64,000 nucleotides of DNA, taken from NCBI RefSeq assembly GCF_006543045.1, contig NZ_RBZW01000042.1, forward strand, positions 1-64,000. Reading direction: 5' to 3'. Below, piece after piece: positions 16,524-24,950 of the stretch; positions within the stretch are counted from its first letter, which is position 1; every line of letters begins with the position of its first letter. The translations under genes and the position numbers were made by a program. This DNA comes from Salinadaptatus halalkaliphilus (GTDB lineage: Archaea > Halobacteriota > Halobacteria > Halobacteriales > Natrialbaceae). Under the pieces are notes generated by a model. That model had not been told where the DNA came from, searched no databases, and saw nothing but the letters and a program-made list of their open reading frames with translations.

Positions 16524-17435
16524 ATGGTGCGCAACGTCGCCGGGTTGCTCCCGGAACTCGAGGACGAAGACTACTATCTGCTCTCTGGGGTCGAACAGGG
16601 GATGCGGTTTTCGGAGTGGGTCCAACGCGAGAAGTTGCCCTCCTTTGCGAATCTCACCGAGGAGGAGATCGACTACCGCCTCGAGCGCTGTCTCAAACGG
16701 GGGCTGATCGAGAAAAAGACGATCCAGTACGAAGGATACACCCTCCAGTTCGAGGGGTACGATCTGCTCGCCTTGCGGTCGCTGGTCGAACGCGATACCA
16801 TCTCGGAATTCGGTTCGCCACTCGGCGTCGGCAAGGAAAGTGATGTCTACGAAGTCCGATCCTACAAACCGCTCGCGCTGAAGTACCATCGTGAGGGCTA
16901 CACCAACTTTCGGGAAGTTCACAAGGAACGTGATTACACGTCCGATCGCGATCACGTCTCCTGGATGTACACTGCCCGGAAGGCCGCCGAACGCGAATAC
17001 GGGATCATCGAGGAGCTCTACCCCGAGGTCTCGGTACCCCAGCCCATCGACCAAAATCGCCACGCCATCGTCATGGAGAAGATGGACGGCGTCGAACTTT
17101 CGCGAGCGAAACTCGAAGACCAACAGGTTGTTGGCGTCCTCGAGTTGTTGCTCTCGGAACTTGCCCGCGCACACGAAATCGGATACGTCCACGCCGACAT
17201 GAGCGAGTACAACATCTTTATCGACGAGAGCGGCGTGACGATTTTCGACTGGCCCCAGGCAGTTTCGACCGACCACGACAACGCGAGCGAGTTCCTCGAG
17301 CGAGACGTGGACAATCTCGTTGGGTACTTCCGGCGCAAGTACCCCCAACTCATTCCCGAGGACCCCACACCAGCCGATATCGCGGCCTCGATCGAGGATG
17401 GTTCGTTCGGTGCCCTCGACGATCTCAGCGAATAA
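16524..17435 (+). CDS. rio2: RIO-type serine/threonine kinase Rio2
   Basis: This 303-residue atypical kinase works in ribosome small-subunit maturation. An N-terminal winged helix (about 1-85) is followed by the RIO kinase core: a P-loop-like GVGKESDVYEV (about 101-111), a catalytic lysine in LALKYHREG, the catalytic loop HADMSEYN (about 223-230) with Asp and Asn, and the metal-binding Asp of IFDWPQ (about 240-245). All key residues are present, and the N-terminal winged helix separates it from Rio1. I chose the ATG at 16524, just downstream of a TTTTTAGG box at about 16496-16503, giving a leaderless-type mRNA. Confidence 0.95.
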   Translation: MVRNVAGLLPELEDEDYYLLSGVEQGMRFSEWVQREKLPSFANLTEEEIDYRLERCLKRGLIEKKTIQYEGYTLQFEGYDLLALRSLVERDTISEFGSPLGVGKESDVYEVRSYKPLALKYHREGYTNFREVHKERDYTSDRDHVSWMYTARKAAEREYGIIEELYPEVSVPQPIDQNRHAIVMEKMDGVELSRAKLEDQQVVGVLELLLSELARAHEIGYVHADMSEYNIFIDESGVTIFDWPQAVSTDHDNASEFLERDVDNLVGYFRRKYPQLIPEDPTPADIAASIEDGSFGALDDLSE

Positions 17436-17548
17436 ATCCGTTATTGCTATATCGAATTACCAGCTCGCGTGTGGTTCTCGAACCCGAGTCTAGACTACTG
17501 ATTCGAGGGAGCATCGGACGCCCAACCACACGCGATACCGCTGGCAGC

Positions 17549-17644
17549 CTACTCATCCCACTGGGTCGAAATATACAGGAGCGCGATAAGACAGAGAATT
17601 ACGATGACGAACAGTGCGATCGTCATGAGCTGTGGTGCGTCCAT
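17549..17644 (-). CDS. 31-residue single-helix membrane miniprotein
   Basis: A short frame encodes a 31-residue protein consisting of one hydrophobic helix (LMTIALFVIVILCLIALLYI, about residues 6-25) with a Met-Asp-Ala-Pro start and a Gln-Trp-Asp-Glu end. It lies in the space between rio2 and the HD-domain gene, divergent from the latter. The clean helix with polar ends suggests a real small membrane protein rather than chance, but no family is known to me. Confidence 0.5.
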   Translation of the reverse strand: MDAPQLMTIALFVIVILCLIALLYISTQWDE

Positions 17645-17741
17645 AACGAGCGTTCGAATTCGGCGATGAAAACCGTACCGATCGCTGTAGTCGGTGTGTG
17701 GCGACACGACAGTTTTTGTGCGAACCAGACCAACGACAGGT

Positions 17742-18974
17742 ATGAAGGTCATCAAGGATAGCGTCCACGACCACATCCAGGTCGACGGCGTCGCGCGTGA
17801 TCTGCTCGATACGCCGGCCCTCCAGCGACTTCGGCGGATCAGCCAACTCGGGACCGTTTCGTTGGTCTACCCCTCGGCCAACCACACGCGCTTCGAGCAC
17901 AGCCTCGGCGTCTACCACCTGGCCTGTCAGGCCCTCGAACAGCTGGGCGTCGACGGGAAACGGGCCACGCGCATTCGGGCCGCCGCGCTGTTACACGACG
18001 TCGGTCACGGACCGTTCAGTCACAACCTCGAGTCACTGACCTATCGACGAACCGGACGCTACCACGACGATGTCCACGATCTCCTCGCTGGCGGAACGGT
18101 TGGCGATGTCCTCCGTGATCACGATCTGGATCCCGAAGCCGTCGCCGAGCTCGTCGCTGGCGACGGTCAGTTCGGCCAACTGGTCTCCGGCGAACTCGAC
18201 GTCGATCGGATGGATTATCTCGTTCGGGACGCCCACCACACCGGCGTCCCCTACGGGACGATCGACCACGGCCGCCTGGTCCGGGAACTGACGTTTACCG
18301 ACGGGACACTCGTGCTCGACGAGGGGAACGTCCAGACCGCCGAGAGCCTGCTGGTCGCTCGAGCATTAATGAACCCGACGGTCTACAGCCACAGCGTCGC
18401 CCGGATCAGTAAGGCGATGCTCCGACGGGGAACCGAACAACTCCTCGAGTCACCGTCGGCAGATCTCGACGCAGCGACGCTACAGCGAATGGACGACGCC
18501 GACTTGCTCGTTGCCCTGCGCTCGAGCGAGGCGACCGACGAATTCTCGCGACGGCTGGACGAGCGCGACCTCTTCAAACGAGCCGTCTGGGCCGAGATGG
18601 ACGACGTTCCGGGTGGTGTTATCGAAGCTGATCACGAGACGATCCGAGCGTTCGAGCGCGACATCGCCGACGCCGCGGCCGTCGATTCCGACTGCGTTAT
18701 TCTCGACGTTCCGGGTCGCCCCTCGATGACCGAGTCGACCTCTCGAGTGCTGGTAAACGGTGATATCCGGCGGCTCGACGAACAGTCGCCACTAGTGGAG
18801 GCGCTTCGAGCAGCCCAGCACTCTCAGTGGCGTCTCGGCGTCTACTCACCCGCCGCGATGCGCGACCGCGTCGGTCGTGGGGCCGTCGAGGTGCTCGGGC
18901 TGGACATCGACGGCGCACTGGTTAGCGACGTTCGAAACGGTCTCGAGACGACGCTGGACCAGTTCACCGATTAA
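17742..18974 (+). CDS. HD-domain phosphohydrolase (dGTPase-like)
   Basis: This 410-residue protein belongs to the HD superfamily of metal-dependent phosphohydrolases, close to the dGTP triphosphohydrolase/YdhJ group. Metal-site motifs are RFEHSLGVYHL (His, about 47-57), LLHDVGHGPFSH (His-Asp pair, about 84-95) and a further Asp in DVDRMDYLVRDA. The N-terminus (SVHDHIQ...LQRLRRI) is the typical start of the group. The C-terminal third is variable and may bind substrate or an allosteric nucleotide. I chose the ATG at 17742, with a TTTTTGTG stretch upstream; the longer frame from 17694 has no support. Confidence 0.85.
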   Translation: MKVIKDSVHDHIQVDGVARDLLDTPALQRLRRISQLGTVSLVYPSANHTRFEHSLGVYHLACQALEQLGVDGKRATRIRAAALLHDVGHGPFSHNLESLTYRRTGRYHDDVHDLLAGGTVGDVLRDHDLDPEAVAELVAGDGQFGQLVSGELDVDRMDYLVRDAHHTGVPYGTIDHGRLVRELTFTDGTLVLDEGNVQTAESLLVARALMNPTVYSHSVARISKAMLRRGTEQLLESPSADLDAATLQRMDDADLLVALRSSEATDEFSRRLDERDLFKRAVWAEMDDVPGGVIEADHETIRAFERDIADAAAVDSDCVILDVPGRPSMTESTSRVLVNGDIRRLDEQSPLVEALRAAQHSQWRLGVYSPAAMRDRVGRGAVEVLGLDIDGALVSDVRNGLETTLDQFTD

Positions 18975-19399
18975 TCTGACGCAGTTAGCTATACTCGATT
19001 AGCTGTATTTCAAACTGATATGTGTGCGAATGCTGGTCGCTACACAGCCACGAAGAATCGACATAGCTCGATGAGCAGCAGCTGCCACACCGTTCGTCCA
19101 GACGCTCGAGGCGATATCTGAACCTCGTTGGACGGACGGGTCGTTCGTGATCGAACGCGATGGGTGCGCCTCGGCCGATTCGTCGAGGACACGCACTCGA
19201 GTACGTGCGGTCGAGACGCTGTTGCTCTCGACGGGACTCGAGGGGCGCAGTTACGGACCCTCGTCGACCGGGCGACGAAGCAGGATAGCGAAACCGTAGT
19301 GATTCTTGGGAACGTTCCGGACGGGAAACGGTTGCTCGAGGCGTTCGACGGGATCCGTGCGGTATTCGGGGGCGTCCGAGCGAGTGGCGAAGTCGTCGC
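18975..19399. other. Gene-free stretch between convergent genes
   Basis: This is the 425-base gap between the HD gene and rdfA, which converge. A plus-strand frame through 19230-19420 reads in places like a real protein (TVVILGNVPDGKRLLEAF) but has no good start and runs into rdfA antisense. A decayed gene is possible; I do not call it. Confidence 0.35.
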
Positions 19400-20032
19400 T
19401 TACTGCGTCGCACAGTCACAACCGCCCTGTTCGAGCAGATCCCGAACCGTATACTGCTGTTTACACTCCTTGCAATTGACGCTGACGGTGACGAGAACGT
19501 CGAACTCGCCTATCTCGAGGACATCGTTGCGCTCGAGTTGGGCGATCGTATCCTCGGTGACGGCGCTGGTTCGATTGCGCAGCGCGCCGAGTTTGTCGCG
19601 GCTGCGCTCGAGTCGCTCCTCGTCGCTCGGCGAGGAGAGTTCCGCCTCGAGACAGTCCGTCAAGTGGTTGTACACCGTCTGGTGGGAGACGAAATCGCTG
19701 ACGACGTCCTCGACCGGGACGTCGTCGCGTTCGAGTTCTTTCCGGGTCTGAACGCGGGTCCCGCTACTGACGTCGTCGTCGGTAAGCAGCCGGTGGAGAT
19801 TCTCGATTTCGCCGTCTTTGTACTGGAGTCCGGCGTCGTCCAGTGCCGCTTCGAGGACGCGTTGATTGACGTGTGTCGCCAGTGCTCGGGTACTGTATCG
19901 GTCGTCCGTCTCGTCGGTCCAGTAACGGACGAGTTCGTCGTCGAGGTCTGTGAGGTCGTATCGACCGCCAATTCGACCGACCTTGCAATTGCAGGACGAA
20001 CTGTCCGCTGCATCGGTGGGTTGTTGGCTCAT
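19400..20032 (-). CDS. rdfA: Rod-determining factor RdfA-like protein
   Basis: This 210-residue protein matches the haloarchaeal RdfA family, which takes its name from a protein needed for rod-shaped cells in Haloferax. Family hallmarks, from memory, are the N-terminal Cys-Lys-Val-Gly-Arg followed by RYDLTDLDDELVRYW (about 25-39), the helical YSTRALATHVNQRVLEAAL, the NLHRLLTDDDVSSGTRVQ segment (about 78-95) and DFVSHQTVYNHLTDCL (about 112-127). The C-terminus has an extra CKECKQQYTV...CDC zinc-like cluster (about 190-208). Many paralogues exist in haloarchaea, so its exact role here is uncertain. The upstream 298 bases (20033-20330) are AT-rich and hold its promoter plus a half-repeat. Confidence 0.7.
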   Translation of the reverse strand: MSQQPTDAADSSSCNCKVGRIGGRYDLTDLDDELVRYWTDETDDRYSTRALATHVNQRVLEAALDDAGLQYKDGEIENLHRLLTDDDVSSGTRVQTRKELERDDVPVEDVVSDFVSHQTVYNHLTDCLEAELSSPSDEERLERSRDKLGALRNRTSAVTEDTIAQLERNDVLEIGEFDVLVTVSVNCKECKQQYTVRDLLEQGGCDCATQ

Positions 20033-20274
20033 TACCCCGTTAGTAGTCTACTCACCATCAAAAACGTTCCGACAACGGAGAGTTTACGGTAATACGTCCG
20101 TAACGAACGGCCGGCCGCTGCTCTGGAAGCGTTTTCTCGCTGATCGCCGATAGTAGCTCCATTCGCCATCGCTCGGCGAGTCTCTACTGCGATCAGACCA
20201 CTACACAAAATATGATGGTTATCTCTATCTGTATGGCATATAATATATAGGTCGGCTATAATGAGTACCGGCTG

Positions 20275-20310
20275 CTGATACGGATTGCTGGCAGTCAGGT
20301 TTCCCAGCCG
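20275..20310 (+). repeat. Half copy of the ATACGG repeat
   Basis: TGATACGGATTGCTGG followed by GTTTCCCAGC resembles the left arm of palindromic repeat D (ATACGGATTGTTGTAG...GTTTTCCCGG). No matching right arm is seen. It lies about 20 bases beyond the stop codon of the glycerate kinase gene, within the AT-rich gap 20033-20330. Confidence 0.5.
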
Positions 20311-20330
20311 AATAACTACTCAACGTGTCG

Positions 20331-21683
20331 CTACGAGTCGATTACGAGTACCCGGAGGTCGTTGACGTTGGTGCCGGTCGGTCCCGTCTCGAGGAGTGCC
20401 CCGTGGGCGTCGAGCAGCGGGTAGACATCGTGGCACTCGAGTGCACGACGACCGTCGGCGGCCAGGACCGTGGTCCCGTCGGCGATCGCTCCTGCGGCGT
20501 CGGTCGCGCCGTCGATGCCGTCGGTATCGATGCTGGCGATGACGACATCCTCGATTTCGAGCGCGAGCGAACCGCTCGTTACGAACTCCTGATTGGGACC
20601 GCCCCGGCCGGATCGATCGGATAGCGTCACGGTCGTTTCGCCACCCGAGAGCAGTACGGCGGGTGGTTCGATCGGTGTCCCGGTTTCGTGACACTCCTCG
20701 GCGATCGCGACGTGTGTGAGTGCGGCCTCGCGTGCCTCGCCACGGACTCGCGAAGAGAGGATCAGCGGCGTGTACCCGCGCTCGGTTGCGACTGCGCTCG
20801 CTGTCTCGAGTGCCGTCCGGTTGGTTCCAAGCAAATGCGTGGCGACGTTTCTGAAGGCTGGTTCGGTCGCGGTAGGCGTTTCCGGTCGGTCGCCGTCGTT
20901 GCCGGCGCTGAGATGGTTGCGAACGGCCGCTGGAACGTCGATCTCGTACCGGTCGAGGACCGCGATCGCGTCGGCGTAAGTCGTCGGGTCGGGGGCAGTC
21001 GGTCCACTGCCGATGGTGCTCGGATCGTCGCCGATTACGTCACTCAAGACGAGTGTCACGACGGTTGCGGGTGCACCTGCTCGAGCCAGTTGGCCACCCT
21101 TGATCGCCGAACAGTGTTTTCTGACGGCGTTGATCTCTTCGATCGAGGCGCCACAGGCCAGCAGCTGTTCGGTCAGGTTTCGAAGGGCCGACAGCGACAG
21201 TTGCCCCGCGGGAGCCGCGAGCAGGGCACTCGCACCGCCGGTGATGACGGTGAGCAAGAGATCGTTCTCGCCGGCCCGATCAGCACGTTCGAGTACCCGA
21301 GCACTGTTGTGGACCCCTTCGGGGCTCGGGAGCGGGTGATCGCCGGTTAGTACGTCGACTGTCGTCGTCGGTTCGGGGGCGTCTGTAACGACGACCCCAT
21401 CGGTCAGCCGATCGTCAAGGCGGTCCTCGAGCGCCGCGGCGAATGCACCTGCAGCGTTACCGCCGCCCACGATGACGATGTCGTCGTAGGTCTCGAGATC
21501 GTAGCTGGCAGTCGTCCCGTCGACGCCCTCGACGGACAGTTGCTCCGCTTGAAGGGAGAGTGTTTCGGCAACGCGCGTGGCGGGATGTGCGGCTTCGATT
21601 CCACTCCGAAGGGCCTCCACAGCGGTCTCGTGCGCTGGCGTCCAACTGACCGATCCGTCCCGCGGGCGTCTGATATCGACCAT
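20331..21683 (-). CDS. Glycerate 2-kinase, MOFRL family
   Basis: This 450-residue protein has the two-domain layout of MOFRL-type glycerate kinases, which phosphorylate D-glycerate to 2-phosphoglycerate. The N-terminal domain contains a glycine-rich VGGGNAAGAFAAAL (about 73-86), DHPLPSPEG (about 122-130) and TGGASALLAAP (about 151-161). The C-terminal MOFRL domain contains LLSGGETTVTL and GRGGPNQEFV, then a late IASIDTDGIDG. All are as expected for the family. I chose the ATG at 21683; the longer frame reaches into repeat elements. It may serve glycerate or sugar-acid catabolism with the downstream catabolic region. The iron alcohol dehydrogenase lies upstream on the same strand, separated by two palindromes. 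Confidence 0.88.
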   Translation of the reverse strand: MVDIRRPRDGSVSWTPAHETAVEALRSGIEAAHPATRVAETLSLQAEQLSVEGVDGTTASYDLETYDDIVIVGGGNAAGAFAAALEDRLDDRLTDGVVVTDAPEPTTTVDVLTGDHPLPSPEGVHNSARVLERADRAGENDLLLTVITGGASALLAAPAGQLSLSALRNLTEQLLACGASIEEINAVRKHCSAIKGGQLARAGAPATVVTLVLSDVIGDDPSTIGSGPTAPDPTTYADAIAVLDRYEIDVPAAVRNHLSAGNDGDRPETPTATEPAFRNVATHLLGTNRTALETASAVATERGYTPLILSSRVRGEAREAALTHVAIAEECHETGTPIEPPAVLLSGGETTVTLSDRSGRGGPNQEFVTSGSLALEIEDVVIASIDTDGIDGATDAAGAIADGTTVLAADGRRALECHDVYPLLDAHGALLETGPTGTNVNDLRVLVIDS

Positions 21684-21807
21684 GCGTACGTTATCGTTGG
21701 CCTCGAGAAAGTATGTGTCGCAGGAAGGGAACGTGTATAAGACAGTATGACGGTCACTGTACTCCCGATCATACGAGGGGTGTGCAATCGGTGTGTACTT
21801 CCTTTTG

Positions 21808-21888
21808 GACGGTCTGTTGTACCGTTTTACCGGCACGACCCTACGGTGGGCCGCGGTCGTGGGGGTCCCGACGTACAGCAGTCCGTAT
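21808..21888. repeat. Palindromic repeat B1 (ATACGG family)
   Basis: The left end GACGGTCTGTTGTAC (21808-21822) and right end GTACAGCAGTCCGTAT (21873-21888) are inverted with two mismatches over the shared core. The inner arms CGGCACGACC and GGTCGTGGGG pair imperfectly. It is joined head to tail to repeat B2, with one base between them. Confidence 0.7.
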
Positions 21889-21889
21889 C

Positions 21890-21971
21890 ATACGGTTTAC
21901 TGTAACGATTTACCGGCCCAGCCGCCGCCCGGGTCGCGGCTGGGCCGGAAATGACTTACAGTAAACCGTAT
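21890..21971. repeat. Palindromic repeat B2 (ATACGG family), near-perfect
   Basis: The ends ATACGGTTTACTGTAA and TTACAGTAAACCGTAT are perfect inverted repeats of 16 bases. The inner arms CCGGCCCAGCCGC and GCGGCTGGGCCGG are perfectly complementary over 13 bases around a 10-base loop. The right end shares bases with the stop codon of the iron alcohol dehydrogenase (TGATACGG on the minus strand). It could act as a transcription terminator hairpin or as a mobile palindrome. Confidence 0.9.
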
Positions 21972-23212
21972 CAGTCGGCACGATAGGCGTTCTCGAAGAT
22001 CGTCTCGAGGTCGGTTTGGTCGACGCGACGGGGGTTTCCGACCAGGAGTCGCTGTATCTGTTCGGTCTTTTCGGCCAGTCGCGACAGGTCGTCGCGCTCG
22101 ACGCCGAGGTGCTCGAGATCGTCGGGAACGCCGACGTCGTCGCGTAGCGATTCGACCGCAGCCACGGCACGTTCGCTCGCCTCGCGGTCGCTGAGTCCGT
22201 CGACCGGTTCGCCCAGCCGTTGGGCGACGGTACCGTACTGCTCGCGTGCCGTCGGCGCGTTGTAACGCATGACGTGGGGCAGGAGGACGGCGACAGTAAC
22301 CCCGTGTGGCGTGTGATTTTCCCCGGCGACGGGGTAGGCCATCGCGTGGGTCGCACCCAATCCCGCGTTCGTGAACGCGATACCGGCGAGGAGACTGGCA
22401 AGGGACATGTCCCGACGAGCCTCGAGGTCCGAACCGTTGTCGACCGCCTGGCGGAGACTGTCACCGATGAGCTCGATCGCCTTCTCGGCGTAGAGGTCCG
22501 TGAGTTCGGTTCGACCGCCGTAATCCGGTCGTTCGTCGGCTCGATCGGGCGCCGGTTTCGTCTCGAAGTGACGAGTCGTGTATGCTTCGATCGCGTGTGT
22601 GAGCGCATCTAACCCCGACGCTGCAGTGACTGCGGGTGGCAGCGAAACGGTCAACAGCGGATCGACGATCGCGAGATCGGGATAGAGACGGCGACTCGAG
22701 ATACCGACTTTGAGTTCACGGTCGGGCAAGGAGACGACCGCGGCAGGCGAACTCTCCGAGCCGGTTCCGGCTGTCGTGGGTATCGCGATAACGGGTGTGT
22801 CAGCTGCAGGGACGTCGACACCGTCACCGATAGGCGGGGCGACGTACTCGAGAACGTCCCGATCGGACGCGACGAGTCCACCGGTCACTTTCGCGACGTC
22901 TATAGAACTTCCGCCGCCCAGCCCGACGATGACATCGGGCCCACACTCCCGAGCGGCCTCGATTGCGGCCTCGTAGATGTCCAGTCCAGGATCCGGCTCG
23001 ACGCCCTCGAACACCGAGACAGCCGTCTCCTCGGGTACCGACTCGAGGGCGGTTTCGACGACACCGGCGTCTCGAAGTTCGTCGTCGGTAATGACGAGCA
23101 GGCTCGAGGCGTCTCGAGCGAGGAGGTCGTCGCCCAGTTCGCTACTGGCACCCATGCCGAACGTGATTCGATCTGTGATCGAAAATTCCCACACAGTATC
23201 GGATTCGTACAT
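21971..23212 (-). CDS. Iron-containing (group III) alcohol dehydrogenase
   Basis: This 413-residue NAD(P)-dependent dehydrogenase of the Fe-ADH superfamily has the dinucleotide motif GLGGGSSIDVAK (about 89-100), IPTTAGTGSE (about 138-147), and the metal ligands Asp/His in SGLDALTHAIEAY, His in GATHAMAYP and His in HTPHGV. All ligands are present, so it should be active. Substrates in the family include small alcohols, lactaldehyde and hydroxyacids; none can be chosen from sequence. I chose the ATG at 23212. It is divergent from an IclR regulator gene 363 bases away, which suggests regulation by that protein. Confidence 0.88.
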   Translation of the reverse strand: MYESDTVWEFSITDRITFGMGASSELGDDLLARDASSLLVITDDELRDAGVVETALESVPEETAVSVFEGVEPDPGLDIYEAAIEAARECGPDVIVGLGGGSSIDVAKVTGGLVASDRDVLEYVAPPIGDGVDVPAADTPVIAIPTTAGTGSESSPAAVVSLPDRELKVGISSRRLYPDLAIVDPLLTVSLPPAVTAASGLDALTHAIEAYTTRHFETKPAPDRADERPDYGGRTELTDLYAEKAIELIGDSLRQAVDNGSDLEARRDMSLASLLAGIAFTNAGLGATHAMAYPVAGENHTPHGVTVAVLLPHVMRYNAPTAREQYGTVAQRLGEPVDGLSDREASERAVAAVESLRDDVGVPDDLEHLGVERDDLSRLAEKTEQIQRLLVGNPRRVDQTDLETIFENAYRAD

Positions 23213-23574
23213 TCGTTTGAAACGACACGCCCTGACCAATTATAGATGCTGGTCCGTCGACGAAGGGCGCTGTTGGCGCCCGGTTGTTCGGAAATAGCGA
23301 ACTCGACAGCATTTACACAAGTATGGTTGTAATATGTTGGACGATTATCGTAGATTCCAGGCCACTATGGATCGGTATTATGGGTTCTATATGAACGATT
23401 TGTGGGTATCTGCCACACCAAATTTTCGTCGATACCGAACACTCTACCCGGCGATCAGTCGGATGGCGGTGTCCGTTACCGGAGACAGCGAACTGACGTT
23501 CGGTATCTCCGAACGATGCTTGCTCGAGCGCGGAAAATCACGGTGCTTATGGTATGTGACAGCAATGGCCAACT
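23213..23574. promoter_or_regulatory. Divergent control region between Fe-ADH and IclR
   Basis: These 362 bases separate the two divergent genes. AT-rich patches such as GAAAATTCC near the dehydrogenase start and TATTATGGG around 23376 could be promoter elements. I see no clear operator palindrome. A repeated ATGGTATG-like motif is probably chance. Confidence 0.4.
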
Positions 23575-24336
23575 ATGCCGGATACGCAAGATCGGACGGT
23601 CAAATCAGCGGACAACCTCTTTGGGGTACTCCACGCCGTTCACGAACTCGATGGTGCTGGAACGACCGACGTCGCTAGCCGGCTCGATATCGCCAAGAGT
23701 ACGGCCCACGATCACCTCACCACGCTCGTCGAACACGAATTTCTGATCAAAGACGGATCGACCTATCGGGTCGGACTCAAGTGTCTCTACTACGGCATTC
23801 AGGCGAAAAATAGGATCGAACTCGCCCAGGTGGCAAAGCCCTCACTCGAGCAACTGGCCGACGAAACGGGTGAGATCGTCTGGTTACTGGTCGAGGAGTA
23901 CGGCAAAGGCGTTTTCATCGAAAAAGCAAAGGGTGAGCGCGCGGTCCAACCCTACGGCGAAGTCGGAAAGCGCGTCCCGCTGTACGATATCGCTTCCGGC
24001 AAGGCCATTCTCGCTCACCTGCCCGAGAAACGGGTCAGGGAGATCTGTGACCAACAGCAGCTATCGAAGCACACGGAGAACACGCTCGCCGATATCGACG
24101 ATCTGCTTGCAGACCTCGAGGCGACGCGGGAGCGCGGTTATTCGTTGAACGACGGCGAGACCTTCGAGGGATTCCGTGCTGTCGGCGCGCCGCTGGTTCA
24201 CGATGGGGAGTTGCTGGGCTCGATCGCAGTGTCTGGGCCGGAAAACCGGTTTCGCGGCGATCGATTCAGACAGGAGCTCCCGGAGGTCGTCACCGGGGCA
24301 GCGAACGCGATCGAGTTGAGTATGGCCAGTCGTTAA
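23575..24336 (+). CDS. IclR-family transcription regulator
   Basis: This 253-residue regulator has an N-terminal winged helix-turn-helix (about 5-65: SADNLFGVLHAVHEL, VASRLDIAKSTAHDHLTTLVE) and a C-terminal effector-binding domain (about 80-250) with SGKAILAHLP and GYSLNDGETFEGFRAVGAPL, both typical of IclR. The domain normally binds a small organic acid. It probably controls the divergent iron alcohol dehydrogenase. A second IclR gene lies at 51538-52341 with a different effector domain, so two different signals may be read in this region. Confidence 0.9.
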   Translation: MPDTQDRTVKSADNLFGVLHAVHELDGAGTTDVASRLDIAKSTAHDHLTTLVEHEFLIKDGSTYRVGLKCLYYGIQAKNRIELAQVAKPSLEQLADETGEIVWLLVEEYGKGVFIEKAKGERAVQPYGEVGKRVPLYDIASGKAILAHLPEKRVREICDQQQLSKHTENTLADIDDLLADLEATRERGYSLNDGETFEGFRAVGAPLVHDGELLGSIAVSGPENRFRGDRFRQELPEVVTGAANAIELSMASR

Positions 24337-24465
24337 GCCGCTCACACCCTCGATCGGTGCTGTCAGCGTGATATTTGTACGGTCTCGAGGACGAACGATC
24401 TGTGTTCCCGGCTGGTGGAAATACGCACACATCTATAACTACCTACACTCGAAACCTCCTGGCGT

Positions 24466-24900
24466 ATGTACGATACCATTCTCTTTCCGACGGACGGAAG
24501 CGAACTCGCCGAACAAGGCATCGACAACGCTGTAACCCTCGCAGAGACCTACGACGCTGACTTGCACACGCTGTTTGTCGTCGATCAGACGACCTACGCA
24601 GGTCATCCCAACGATATGGACCGCGAAGCGATCCAGAACCAGCTCCGTGAGGCTGGCTCGCGCTCGCTTGCGGAACTCGAGGAAACGGCCGCGGACGCTG
24701 GTATTTCACTGACGACGGCCGTCCGCGAGGGCGTTCCACACGAGCAGATCATCGAGTATACGGAGGCGACCGGCGTCGATCTCATCGTGATGGGAACGCA
24801 CGGCCGATCCGGACTCGATCGCGTGTTGCTCGGCAGTACGGCGGAGAAAGTTCTTCGATTGAGCCCGGTGCCGGTCCACTGTGTCCCGCGCGAAAGCTGA
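24466..24900 (+). CDS. Universal stress protein (UspA family)
   Basis: This 144-residue single-domain protein has the full UspA pattern: an N-terminal strand YDTILFPTDGSELAE, then VGVIVDQ-type positions replaced here by LFVVDQTTY, and the C-terminal ATP-binding loop MGTHGRSGLDRVLLGSTAEKV (G-2x-G-9x-G-S/T, about 112-132). The loop predicts ATP binding. Haloarchaea have many such genes and the specific role is unknown. It lies between the IclR gene and hisD on the same strand but is likely separately expressed. Confidence 0.92.
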   Translation: MYDTILFPTDGSELAEQGIDNAVTLAETYDADLHTLFVVDQTTYAGHPNDMDREAIQNQLREAGSRSLAELEETAADAGISLTTAVREGVPHEQIIEYTEATGVDLIVMGTHGRSGLDRVLLGSTAEKVLRLSPVPVHCVPRES

Positions 24901-24950
24901 ACGAACCATACGTCATTTATACGGCGGTACCGTTATCGCGACGTGCCCAT

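Noticed and set aside
19128-19420. Possible remnant gene in the gap before rdfA (stretch reading TVVILGNVPDGKRLLEAF)
   Set aside because: No plausible start, no recognised family and the frame runs into rdfA on the opposite strand; too weak to call.
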